Positions 53,754 through 61,513 of a stretch of 64,000 nucleotides of DNA are shown here, one piece after another; within the stretch, counting starts at the first letter, position 1, and each line of letters starts with the position of its first letter. The position numbers were made by a program, and so were the translations under genes. The notes under the pieces are model-generated. The model had not been told where the DNA came from, searched no databases, and saw only the letters and a list, made by a program, of their open reading frames with translations. The stretch covers positions 97,240-161,239 of the forward strand of contig CAKOOR010000002.1 of the NCBI GenBank assembly GCA_934098505.1, read 5' to 3'. Source of the DNA: an uncultured Bacilli bacterium. GTDB taxonomy: Bacteria > Bacillota_I > Bacilli_A > RF39 > UBA660.

Positions 53754-53962
53754 ACATAAGTGATATTAGAGATGAGATTAAAACGCTAGTTAATAAAGAA
53801 ATTATGCTAAAGGTAAGTGGTAGCAGGGCTAAAACTACAATGATGAAAGGAATAGTTAATGAAGTGTATTCCAATATTTTTACGGTGTTAGTCGATGGTG
53901 TGAACAAAAGCTTTACTTATGCCGATGTGGCAATAGGTGATGTTTGTATTTATCATATGTAA
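53750..53962 (+). CDS. veg: Veg protein
   Basis: The 70-residue protein matches Veg: MNISDIRDEIKTLVNKEI, then VNKSFTYADV, and ending DVCIYHM. Bacillus Veg promotes biofilm gene expression and is abundant early in germination. It overlaps yabG by 4 bases, as part of the yabG-veg unit. Confidence 0.9.
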   Translation: MNISDIRDEIKTLVNKEIMLKVSGSRAKTTMMKGIVNEVYSNIFTVLVDGVNKSFTYADVAIGDVCIYHM

Positions 53963-53989
53963 AGTAATTGTCGACTAATAGTAAGAGTC

Positions 53990-54018
53990 TTGATTTTTGG
54001 TAATACTTGGTTTAAAAT
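53990..54018 (+). promoter_or_regulatory. Promoter of spoVG
   Basis: TTGATT (53990-53995) and TAAAAT (54013-54018) are spaced 17 bases apart, about 40 bases before spoVG. It looks sigma-A-like; a sigma-H pattern as in Bacillus was not seen. Confidence 0.55.
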
Positions 54019-54056
54019 GAAAGTATGTTGTAATAGACAATAGAAGGAGAATTTAT

Positions 54057-54314
54057 ATGCAAGTTACATCAGTTACAGTTCGTAAAATCGAAAAAGAAGG
54101 TTCAAGAATGAGAGGAATAGCATCAATTCTTTTAGATGACTCATTCGCAGTACACGACATTAGAATTATTGAAGGAGATAATGGCTTATTTATTGCAATG
54201 CCAAGTAGAAAAACTGCTACTGGTGGATACAGAGATATAGCTCATCCTATTAATCCTGATGCAAGAAAACAATTAGAAGATGCTATTATTGCTGAATATA
54301 AAAAAGCAGAATAG
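54057..54314 (+). CDS. spoVG: RNA/DNA-binding regulator SpoVG
   Basis: The 85-residue protein starts MQVTSVTVRKIEKEGSRMRG and contains DSFAVHDIRIIEG and MPSRKTATGGYRDIAHPI, the core of SpoVG. It affects septation and virulence gene control and binds nucleic acids. It is a single-gene transcript with its own promoter and terminator. Confidence 0.96.
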   Translation: MQVTSVTVRKIEKEGSRMRGIASILLDDSFAVHDIRIIEGDNGLFIAMPSRKTATGGYRDIAHPINPDARKQLEDAIIAEYKKAE

Positions 54315-54322
54315 TTAATGTT

Positions 54323-54352
54323 AACTACTTAGGTTTCTAGGTAGTTTTTTTA
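54323..54352 (+). terminator. Terminator of spoVG
   Basis: AACTACTTAG pairs with CTAGGTAGTT (one G-T pair), followed by seven T. Confidence 0.85.
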
Positions 54353-54527
54353 ATTTTGTAGTAATTGTTACTTGTAATTATTGATTTATTATAGTAGTCT
54401 ATATATTTATAAAACATAATAAGTTTTAGTAATTATTTTCATTATTTATATATAGGCAATATTTTGATGGAAATAAACTAATTATTTAAGATAATATTTA
54501 ATCCCTTAAGTAAGTTGATACTTTTCA

Positions 54528-54543
54528 GGGAGTGGTGGGTGGG
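54528..54543 (+). promoter_or_regulatory. G-rich motif upstream of yabP
   Basis: GGGAGTGGTGGGTGGG lies about 60 bases before yabP, preceded by GATACTTTT as in the copy before the spoVT-like gene. Confidence 0.55.
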
Positions 54544-54604
54544 TAATTTTTATAATTTATATTAATAATTATTTTTTCTAAGCATATATTTTATTGGTGA
54601 TAAT

Positions 54605-54892
54605 ATGGATAATAGATTAGAAAGTGTAACATTAATTAGTGAAATAAAACTAAATGATAGGAAAAAGGTTAGCTTATCAGGGTTAAAAAAATTAGTTAGT
54701 TTTGATCCGGAAGAATTCGTGATGGATACTAATTTAGGACCACTAGTACTTAAAGGCAATAATTTAGAAATTGTGAAGCTGGATATTATTGATGGTAATT
54801 TGCAAATAAAAGGTAAAATTAATTCGCTTGTTTATTTAGATGGAAAGGATAGTAAGAAGGATAATGGAATTCTTGCTAAGTTATTCAAGTGA
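54605..54892 (+). CDS. yabP: Sporulation protein YabP
   Basis: YabP is a spore-envelope assembly protein of the YabP/YqfC family. The 95 residues include LISEIKLNDRKKVSLSG, VLKGNNLEIVKLD and IKGKINSLVYL. It overlaps yabQ by 4 bases. The yabP-yabQ-divIC order is as in Bacillus. Confidence 0.9.
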   Translation: MDNRLESVTLISEIKLNDRKKVSLSGLKKLVSFDPEEFVMDTNLGPLVLKGNNLEIVKLDIIDGNLQIKGKINSLVYLDGKDSKKDNGILAKLFK

Positions 54893-55155
54893 GTATTAAA
54901 TTACAGTTACTTTGTTTTGGTATTTCTTTTCTCTATGGAATTTTTATAAGTTTGTTTTATCGCTTTAATAAAAAATTTTTAGATAGAAGCAATTACTTTA
55001 GTAAAGTTATTATTTATATGTTAATGAGTTTCTTAATAGTGATTGGTTATATTGATATTTTTTATTTTGTAAATAAAGGTATCTTTCATATATATTTTAT
55101 TATTTTAATGGTGGCTGGTATTTTATTAGGTTTAAAGCTTAGTAAAAAACATTAG
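54889..55155 (+). CDS. yabQ: Short YabQ-like spore cortex protein
   Basis: The 88-residue protein has three hydrophobic segments and ends GIFHIYFIILMVAGILLGLKL, like the membrane part of YabQ. Bacillus YabQ has over 200 residues, so this is a minimal form. The GTG start overlaps the yabP stop. Identification rests on position and topology as well as sequence. Confidence 0.7.
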   Translation: MSIKLQLLCFGISFLYGIFISLFYRFNKKFLDRSNYFSKVIIYMLMSFLIVIGYIDIFYFVNKGIFHIYFIILMVAGILLGLKLSKKH

Positions 55156-55172
55156 GCTATTATAAGTATAAA

Positions 55173-55218
55173 GATTTAATAGTATTAGGTGTTAGCAATA
55201 TTATTAAATCCTTTTTTT
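55173..55218 (+). terminator. Terminator after yabQ
   Basis: GATTTAATAGTATT pairs with AATATTATTAAATC, followed by CTTTTTTT; a strong stem. Confidence 0.8.
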
Positions 55219-55433
55219 GTAGTTATTAAATTTGTTTTTAAGTGGTTTTAAAAAATTTGTTTGGCTATATTAAATTTTTTTATTCAGCGGTATTTGCTTT
55301 TATTAAATCTTTTTAATTGTTTTTTTAGTTAGAATAGAAAAGCGATTGTAAAAATTATGACAAATATATAGTACTTTATAGAAAAATTATAATATTAATG
55401 ATAAAATTTAATTGATAAAGGGTCGTGGGAACG

Positions 55434-55742
55434 ATGAAGAAAAATAAGAAAACTGTAATTATCAAGAACTTACAAAGAAAAGGAATTTTAATATTTTTAA
55501 TGATAATTGTTGGCGTTGTTTTTAGCGGTTTGGCTCGAGATTGGGTAGCAATTGGCAACAATGTAATGCAAAAGAAAAAATTAGAAAAAGAATATCAAGA
55601 GCTGCAAGATAAGCAAGAGGTGTTAGAGCAGGAGGTTACGAAGTTACAAGATGAGGATTATGTTTTAAGATATGCTAGAGAAAAGTATGGTTATAGTAAA
55701 GATGGCGAGTTGATCATTAGAATTAATGAGAAAGATAATTAA
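55434..55742 (+). CDS. divIC: Septum formation initiator DivIC/FtsB family
   Basis: This bitopic cell-division protein (102 residues) has a short cytoplasmic tail, one membrane helix (about 16-33) and a coiled coil (KKKLEKEYQELQDKQEVLEQ), then the end motif DYVLRYAREKYGYSKDGE. DivIC joins FtsL and DivIB at the septum. It follows yabQ as in Bacillus. Confidence 0.92.
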   Translation: MKKNKKTVIIKNLQRKGILIFLMIIVGVVFSGLARDWVAIGNNVMQKKKLEKEYQELQDKQEVLEQEVTKLQDEDYVLRYAREKYGYSKDGELIIRINEKDN

Positions 55743-55752
55743 TACAAAAGAC

Positions 55753-55825
55753 TTAAGCAATCATAGGTTTTTATATACTTACTACCTAAATAATGTTTAC
55801 CCATATAAGGTGGTAAATTGCTTAA
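55753..55825 (+). ncRNA. Structured intergenic element before the ECF-like ATPases
   Basis: TTAAGCAAT (55753-55761) pairs perfectly with ATTGCTTAA (55817-55825), and TACTACC (55780-55786) pairs with GGTGGTA (55809-55815) inside. No T-tract follows, so it is not an intrinsic terminator. It could be a leader of the downstream genes. Family unknown. Confidence 0.45.
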
Positions 55826-55987
55826 CGAGAGAATGAAATTAAAATAATGTTTGAAAAAATTAATAGTTTAATAATAATGGATTGGTAAAAGATACCATAA
55901 ATATTTCAAGAAAATAGTTGATATTTTCTTTTCTTTTAGGAAACTTTCTTGTATAATAACTAATTAGTGATAAAATGGAGTGGTAAA

Positions 55988-56776
55988 ATGGAGTCTATTA
56001 AACTTAGTAATATAACTTTCCAATATAATGATTTTACTGTATTTGATAGACTTACTCTGCAAATTAATAAGGGTGTTAACACAGCTATTATTGGAACCGC
56101 TGCTTGTGGTAAGACGACTTTAGCTAAGATATTTGCTGGAATTTTAAAATATAGGGGAAGCATCATTATTAATGGAGTAGAAATTGTTAAGGATAATTTT
56201 TATCTTTTGAAAAGATATGTTAGTGTGATAACTAACGAAAGATATACCAGTACGAATATGGTTATCGAAGAATTATTTAATAGTTTGAATGACCTGAATT
56301 TGACAGTAGAAGAAGAAGAAACCCGAGTTAATAAAATTGTCAAATTTTTTAAGTTAGAAAATGTTTTAGAAATTCGAGTTTCGACTTGCACTAAGAGATT
56401 TAAGAATTATTTAAAAATAATTAAGGCTTTAATTAGGAATAGTGAGTATATAGTATTTGATGATGTCTTTGTTAATATGGAAGAATCGGATATTAAAAGA
56501 ATAATAAAGTATTGCAAGACAAATAATATTACAATAATTAATATTACTACAGATATGGAAAATTTATTAGATAGTGATTATTTGATAATTTTATATAATA
56601 AAGGAATTGCTATGGAAGGTAAGACTTTAGAATGTTTAAAAGAGGAAAAAATTTTAAAAAGATTAGGCTTTAATTTACCATTTATGGTTGATTTATCGAT
56701 CCAATTGGGTTATTATGGATTACTAAACGAGATTATTACAAATGAAAGAAAGATGATAAAGACTATATGGAAATAA
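55988..56776 (+). CDS. Degenerate ECF-type ATP-binding protein, first of pair
   Basis: The 262-residue protein has the fold and place of EcfA1, before truA. Walker A is intact (GTAACGKTT, 36-44). The signature LSGGQ is gone (VSTCTKRFKN), Walker B ends in Asp instead of the catalytic Glu (YIVFDD, 154-159), the Q-loop glutamine is not seen, and the H-loop histidine is absent (INITTDM). It may bind ATP but probably cannot hydrolyse it. The start at 55988 follows GGAG. No EcfT gene is nearby. Confidence 0.7.
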   Translation: MESIKLSNITFQYNDFTVFDRLTLQINKGVNTAIIGTAACGKTTLAKIFAGILKYRGSIIINGVEIVKDNFYLLKRYVSVITNERYTSTNMVIEELFNSLNDLNLTVEEEETRVNKIVKFFKLENVLEIRVSTCTKRFKNYLKIIKALIRNSEYIVFDDVFVNMEESDIKRIIKYCKTNNITIINITTDMENLLDSDYLIILYNKGIAMEGKTLECLKEEKILKRLGFNLPFMVDLSIQLGYYGLLNEIITNERKMIKTIWK

Positions 56777-57555
56777 GTTTAAATAAAGTTAGTTGTTCTT
56801 CGGTTAATGAAGAAAGAAAATTAAATAATGTTACTTGTACTTTCAAAAGTGGTAATATAACTTTTGTAAGTGGTATTTCCGGTCGTCTTTTAAGAGATTT
56901 ACTTATTGGTAAAAAAGTTAAAAATAGTGGTAGCATTGAAATAAGTCCAGCGGGGACTATAAAAGATATTGGCTATTTAAGTAATAGTCCGTTAAAAGAA
57001 TTTAAAACTAAAACTGTCTATGAAGAAATGAATTATCTTGGTGATTTGTATAATTTAAATTATGAAGACCGTAATAAGAAAATGTATGATGCCCTAAAGT
57101 TAGTAGAACTTAATGATAGTTATTTAAGAAGAAGTTTTAGTACTTTATCGACTACGGAAATGAAAAGAATACAATTAGCACTTATATTATTTTATAATCC
57201 TCTAGTGTATGTTTTTGATTATTATGAAAAAGGTTTTAATTATAAAGATATAGATTATTTAAAGAAAGTATTAAGAAAATTAAAGAGTAATTATGCTAAA
57301 AATATTATTATTGTTAGTGATGATATTAGTTATTTTTTAGATACTTTAGATGAATATATTATTTTTCATAAGGGTAAAGTAGTTGTTACGGGGGATAAGA
57401 AGGATTTATATAATGAAGATTTATATAAATATATTAAGTGTCCAAAGATAATAGCTTTTATTAAGATGGTTAAGGATAAAGATATTAATTTATCAAATTA
57501 TTTGGATATTAATGAGTTAATTAAAGGTATCTATAGAAGTGTTGAGGGTAAATGA
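56767..57555 (+). CDS. Degenerate ECF-type ATP-binding protein, second of pair
   Basis: This 262-residue paralogue overlaps the first gene by 10 bases. Here Walker A itself is lost (GISGRLLR, 36-43), the signature is LSTTE (127-131), Walker B lacks the Glu (VYVFDYYE), and the H-loop is SDDIS. All catalytic positions are altered, yet the frame is full length. It overlaps truA by 4 bases, where Bacillus has ecfA2 and ecfT. Confidence 0.7.
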   Translation: MEISLNKVSCSSVNEERKLNNVTCTFKSGNITFVSGISGRLLRDLLIGKKVKNSGSIEISPAGTIKDIGYLSNSPLKEFKTKTVYEEMNYLGDLYNLNYEDRNKKMYDALKLVELNDSYLRRSFSTLSTTEMKRIQLALILFYNPLVYVFDYYEKGFNYKDIDYLKKVLRKLKSNYAKNIIIVSDDISYFLDTLDEYIIFHKGKVVVTGDKKDLYNEDLYKYIKCPKIIAFIKMVKDKDINLSNYLDINELIKGIYRSVEGK

Positions 57556-58301
57556 GATATAAAGCAAAAGTTAGTTATGATGGTAACTTGTATTATGGCT
57601 TTCAAAGGTTAAATGAATTGCCTACTGTTCAAAAAGAGTTAGAGAAGGCTGTCAGTATTATAAATAAGAAGGATACAGTAGTTAAAGGGGCTTCGAGGAC
57701 TGATAAGGGTGTACATGCTTATGGTCAAGTTGTACATTTTGATTTAGATTATGAAGTACCTGCTAATAGGTTAGTTGGCGCTATGAATGCTATTTTACCT
57801 AGGGATATTAGAGTAATAGAAATAGAAAATGCTAGTAATGATTTTCATGCAAGAAGAAGTGCTGTTGGTAAAAAGTATGTTTATAAAATTAATTTAGGTA
57901 ATTATGATGTTTTTTTAGATAGGTATTATTTACAGTATCCATATAAATTAGATATTAAAAAAATGGAAGAGTGTAGTAAAATTTTCTTAGGTATTCATAA
58001 TTTTAAAAATTTTACAGCCGGCGAAAGAGATAACTATGAGGCTATAGTTAAGGAAATAAACTTTATTAAGAATGGTGATATTTTAGAAATAGAATTTGTT
58101 GGTAAAAGTTTTTATCGCTATATGGTTAGAAATATGGTTGGTGCGATGATTGATGTTGCTAGAGGAAAACATAGTATTAAAGAAGTAGAAGAATTACTTA
58201 AAAATTGGGATAAAAAAGGTCAAATGCAGACAGCCAGTCCGAATGGGTTATATTTAGAGGATGTTTATTATACAGGAGGTTTAGAAAATGGAAAATTTTA
58301 G
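57552..58301 (+). CDS. truA: tRNA pseudouridine synthase A
   Basis: TruA makes pseudouridine at tRNA positions 38-40. The catalytic Asp is in ASRTDKGVHA, with YDGNLYYGFQ at the N-terminus and YRYMVRNMVGAM near the C-terminus. It is 249 residues. It is coupled to the ATPase pair upstream and overlaps the next gene by 14 bases. Confidence 0.95.
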   Translation: MRYKAKVSYDGNLYYGFQRLNELPTVQKELEKAVSIINKKDTVVKGASRTDKGVHAYGQVVHFDLDYEVPANRLVGAMNAILPRDIRVIEIENASNDFHARRSAVGKKYVYKINLGNYDVFLDRYYLQYPYKLDIKKMEECSKIFLGIHNFKNFTAGERDNYEAIVKEINFIKNGDILEIEFVGKSFYRYMVRNMVGAMIDVARGKHSIKEVEELLKNWDKKGQMQTASPNGLYLEDVYYTGGLENGKF

Positions 58302-58728
58302 ATTTGAAGAAGAATTATTAAGAGAGGGGTATCAATTTTTTGCTAATAACAAAGGTAATGGCGCCTATGTATTAATTAAAAGTGGTAATATTGAAGATGA
58401 CCATGTAGTTGATTTTAAAGTAATTGAAGATTATTTTAATATTAGGGAAAAGCTAACAAAAGATAAGTATTTATTAGTTTTTTATGACAAGATTTCAAAG
58501 GTATATAAGGTTATGATAGTTAATGAAAAATGGATAATTAGATATCCTTTACTTGCTAAGTTTTTTTGTAAGAATAAAGTAGCGGCCGTTGAAGTTCAAG
58601 GAATTTTAAGTATTTTAAATACAAAATTAAGACAAGAGAAATGGTATAATTATGAAATTGAGCATACCCTTACGGAAGATATTCAGACTTTAATACTTGC
58701 GAAAACGGATAAAAAAAGTAAAAATTAA
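58288..58728 (+). CDS. Unrecognised small protein between truA and secA
   Basis: The 146-residue soluble protein overlaps truA and belongs to the same transcript. I recognise no family or motif. Its Lys-rich C-terminus and mixed alpha/beta pattern give no clear hint. The start (MENFRFEEEL) follows AGGAGG. Confidence 0.6.
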   Translation: MENFRFEEELLREGYQFFANNKGNGAYVLIKSGNIEDDHVVDFKVIEDYFNIREKLTKDKYLLVFYDKISKVYKVMIVNEKWIIRYPLLAKFFCKNKVAAVEVQGILSILNTKLRQEKWYNYEIEHTLTEDIQTLILAKTDKKSKN

Positions 58729-58791
58729 GGTTTTTCTAGGAAATTACAATGGGTTGTGCTAAAATAAAAATGTGATTATGGAGGATATAAT

Positions 58792-61290
58792 ATGAATTTT
58801 TTTAAAAAATTAATAGATTCAGAATATAGAGAACTTTGTCGTTTTGAAAAAATCGCTGAAGAAGTTATGGCTTTAGATAGCGAATATAAAGCCTTAAGCG
58901 ATGAAGAACTTAAAAATAAAACAGTAGAATTTAGAGAGCAATTGGATAATGGTGCAAAGTTAGACGATTTAGTTGTTCCAGCGTTTGCAACGGTGCGTGA
59001 AGCCGCATTCCGTGTTATTGGGGAAAAACCTTATTTTGTTCAAATTGTTGGTGGTCTTGCTATTCATTTTGGTAATATAGCCGAGATGAAGACTGGCGAA
59101 GGTAAAACTTTAACCGAAACTATGCCAACTTATTTGAATGCCTTAACTGGTAAAGGTGTTCATATCGTTACAGTTAACGAATTTCTTGCTAAACGTGACT
59201 CAGAATGGATGGGAAATATTTATCGTTTCTTAGGATTAACTGTTGGGTTAAATTTAAGAGAATTAACCCCTAAAGAAAAACAGGAAGCTTATAATTGTGA
59301 TGTTTTATATTCAACAAATAATGAAATTGGTTTTGATTATTTAAGAGATAATATGGTTATCAGAAAAGAAGATCGTGTACAAAGACCTCTTAATTTCTGT
59401 ATTGTTGATGAAGTCGATTCTATTTTAATAGATGAAGCGAGAACACCTTTAATTATTTCTGGTGGTAGATTTGATTCTAAAAACCTTTATATTGATAGTG
59501 ATAGAGCAGTTAAGAGATTAACAGAAGAAGACTATGATGTTGATGTAAAAACGAAGAATGTTTCTTTGACTGAGTCTGGTAGTAAAAAAATTGAAAAGAT
59601 GTTTAATTTAGATAATCTTTATGATATTGACAATAGTGCTTTAGTTCATCATATCAATCAAGCTTTGAAAGCTAATTATGGTTTTAGTAAAGATGTTGAT
59701 TATGTTGTTAGTGATGATCAAGTAATTATCGTTGATCAATTTACTGGTCGTTTAATGGTTGGTAGACAATATAGTGATGGCTTACATCAAGCAATTGAAG
59801 CTAAAGAAGGCGTTACTATTAATGAAGAAACGAAGACGATGGCCACTATTACATTCCAGAACTTATTTAGAATGTATAATAAACTTTCTGGTATGACAGG
59901 TACTGCGAAGACGGAGGAAGAAGAATTTATTAACATTTATAATATGTATGTTATTCAAATTCCTACAAATAAACCTATTGCCAGAGTTGATTTACCAGAC
60001 TTAGTTTATGCAACCGAAAAAGATAAATATCATGCAATTGTTAATACAATTAAGGAAATTCATGCTACTGGTCAACCTATCTTAGTAGGTACAATAAGTG
60101 TATCTGCTAACGAAAAGTTAAGCGCTATGCTTAAAAAAGAAGGTCTTCCTCATGAAGTTTTAAATGCGAAGAATAATGCTCGTGAAGCTGAAATTATTGC
60201 TAAAGCTGGTGAAAAAGGTGCCATTACGATTGCTACTAACATGGCAGGTCGTGGTACCGATATTAAATTAGGCGAAGGTGTTTTAGATCTAGGCGGCTTA
60301 TATGTAATTGGTACCGAAAGACATGAATCTCGTCGTATTGATAATCAGTTAAGAGGTCGTTCTGGTCGTCAAGGTGATGTTGGTACTTCTCAATTCTTTG
60401 TATCGTTTGAAGATGATTTAATGCGTCGTTTTGGTTCGGGTATTGATAAGATTAAAGATGCTTTGATTGCACTAGGTATGACTGGTGATCAAGCAATTCG
60501 TTCTAAGAGATTTACCAAGACTATTGAATCAGCTCAAAGAAAAGTTGAAGGTAATAACTTTGATATGCGTAAGAGTTTGCTTGATTATGATAATGTTATG
60601 AATCAACAAAGAGAAATTATCTATAAGAGAAGAAATGCTTTGCTTGATAATGATGATGTAACTCCAGAAATTGAAGAAACATTTACTAATAATTTAATTG
60701 GTCTTGTTGATAGCCATATTGCTCCGGAAGGATATTTAACGGAACAAGATAAAACTGATATTTTAGAAGAAGTTAATAATCATTTATTAACTAAGACTAA
60801 GATAACAATGGATGATATTAAAAATATTAAGGATCATGAACTTGCTAATTATTTTGAAGGCAAGATTATGGATGACTATAATGATAAACTAAAAGAAGTA
60901 CCATTAGAAGTTATTTCTCAATTTGAAAGAATGATTAGTTTAAGAGTTATTGATGAGGCTTGGGTAGATCATATTTCTACAATGGAACACTTAAGAGAAG
61001 GTATTGGACTTCGTGGTTATGGTCAGTCTAATCCATTACAAGCCTATACACAAGAAGGTTTCGATTTATTTGACCGAATGGAAGATGAAATTGATCGTAA
61101 GATATCAACATTCTTACTTAAGGCACAAATTTCTAGAAGCGTAGAAGTAAAGCCTAAGAAGCAAGAAGTAATTGCTAATGATGGTAAAGAACATACTAAG
61201 AGTACACCTAAGAAGACTAAAAAAGTAGGACGTAATGATTTGTGTCCATGTGGAAGTGGCAAAAAGTACAAAAACTGTTGTGGTAAGTAG
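58792..61290 (+). CDS. secA: Preprotein translocase ATPase SecA
   Basis: SecA drives proteins through SecYEG. It shows EMKTGEGKT (Walker A), VDEVDSILIDEARTPL (Walker B), TNMAGRGTDIKL and LRGRSGRQGD (helicase motif VI). The C-terminal zinc and SecB-binding tail is CPCGSGKKYKNCCGK. It is 832 residues. Its last codons are the attachment site of a mobile element: 31 bases of the tail are repeated at 63416-63446. Confidence 0.97.
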   Translation: MNFFKKLIDSEYRELCRFEKIAEEVMALDSEYKALSDEELKNKTVEFREQLDNGAKLDDLVVPAFATVREAAFRVIGEKPYFVQIVGGLAIHFGNIAEMKTGEGKTLTETMPTYLNALTGKGVHIVTVNEFLAKRDSEWMGNIYRFLGLTVGLNLRELTPKEKQEAYNCDVLYSTNNEIGFDYLRDNMVIRKEDRVQRPLNFCIVDEVDSILIDEARTPLIISGGRFDSKNLYIDSDRAVKRLTEEDYDVDVKTKNVSLTESGSKKIEKMFNLDNLYDIDNSALVHHINQALKANYGFSKDVDYVVSDDQVIIVDQFTGRLMVGRQYSDGLHQAIEAKEGVTINEETKTMATITFQNLFRMYNKLSGMTGTAKTEEEEFINIYNMYVIQIPTNKPIARVDLPDLVYATEKDKYHAIVNTIKEIHATGQPILVGTISVSANEKLSAMLKKEGLPHEVLNAKNNAREAEIIAKAGEKGAITIATNMAGRGTDIKLGEGVLDLGGLYVIGTERHESRRIDNQLRGRSGRQGDVGTSQFFVSFEDDLMRRFGSGIDKIKDALIALGMTGDQAIRSKRFTKTIESAQRKVEGNNFDMRKSLLDYDNVMNQQREIIYKRRNALLDNDDVTPEIEETFTNNLIGLVDSHIAPEGYLTEQDKTDILEEVNNHLLTKTKITMDDIKNIKDHELANYFEGKIMDDYNDKLKEVPLEVISQFERMISLRVIDEAWVDHISTMEHLREGIGLRGYGQSNPLQAYTQEGFDLFDRMEDEIDRKISTFLLKAQISRSVEVKPKKQEVIANDGKEHTKSTPKKTKKVGRNDLCPCGSGKKYKNCCGK
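61252..61282 (+). repeat. Attachment-site copy 1 in the 3' end of secA
   Basis: This 31-base stretch encoding GSGKKYKNCC is perfectly repeated at 63416-63446, about 2.16 kb downstream, with partial similarity extending on both sides. It has the form of an att core created by site-specific integration into secA. Confidence 0.75.
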
Positions 61291-61295
61291 TTTTA

Positions 61296-61320
61296 AGCTC
61301 GTATTTACGGGCTTTTTTTA
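61296..61320 (+). terminator. Terminator after secA
   Basis: AGCTCGTA pairs with TACGGGCT (one G-T pair), followed by TTTTTTT. Confidence 0.8.
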
Positions 61321-61336
61321 ATACCAGTTTTTAATT

Positions 61337-61372
61337 AGATAAGTTTTTAGTTTATCTAAAACTTATCTAAAA
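61337..61372 (+). repeat. Repeat at the left end of the exporter segment
   Basis: GATAAGTTTT and AAAACTTATC form an inverted repeat. The word TTAGATAAGTTTTT recurs at about 63284-63297, just after the exporter gene, so the two copies bracket it. Confidence 0.5.
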
Positions 61373-61513
61373 TTCACCATGTTGGAGAAAAGTATTGAAA
61401 AATAAGTTTTTTTATAAAAATGTACACTGTCCCAATGATATGTGTATTTTAGGCTGACTGAAAAATTTAATAAAAATATGTTATAATTAAAGAGATTTGA
61501 AAGGGGAGTTGTT

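Noticed and set aside
54605..54895. Reassignment of TGA to tryptophan, as in mycoplasmas
   Set aside because: TGA ends yabP at a conserved position, and the conserved tryptophans checked (for example in SpoIIR and MetRS) use TGG.
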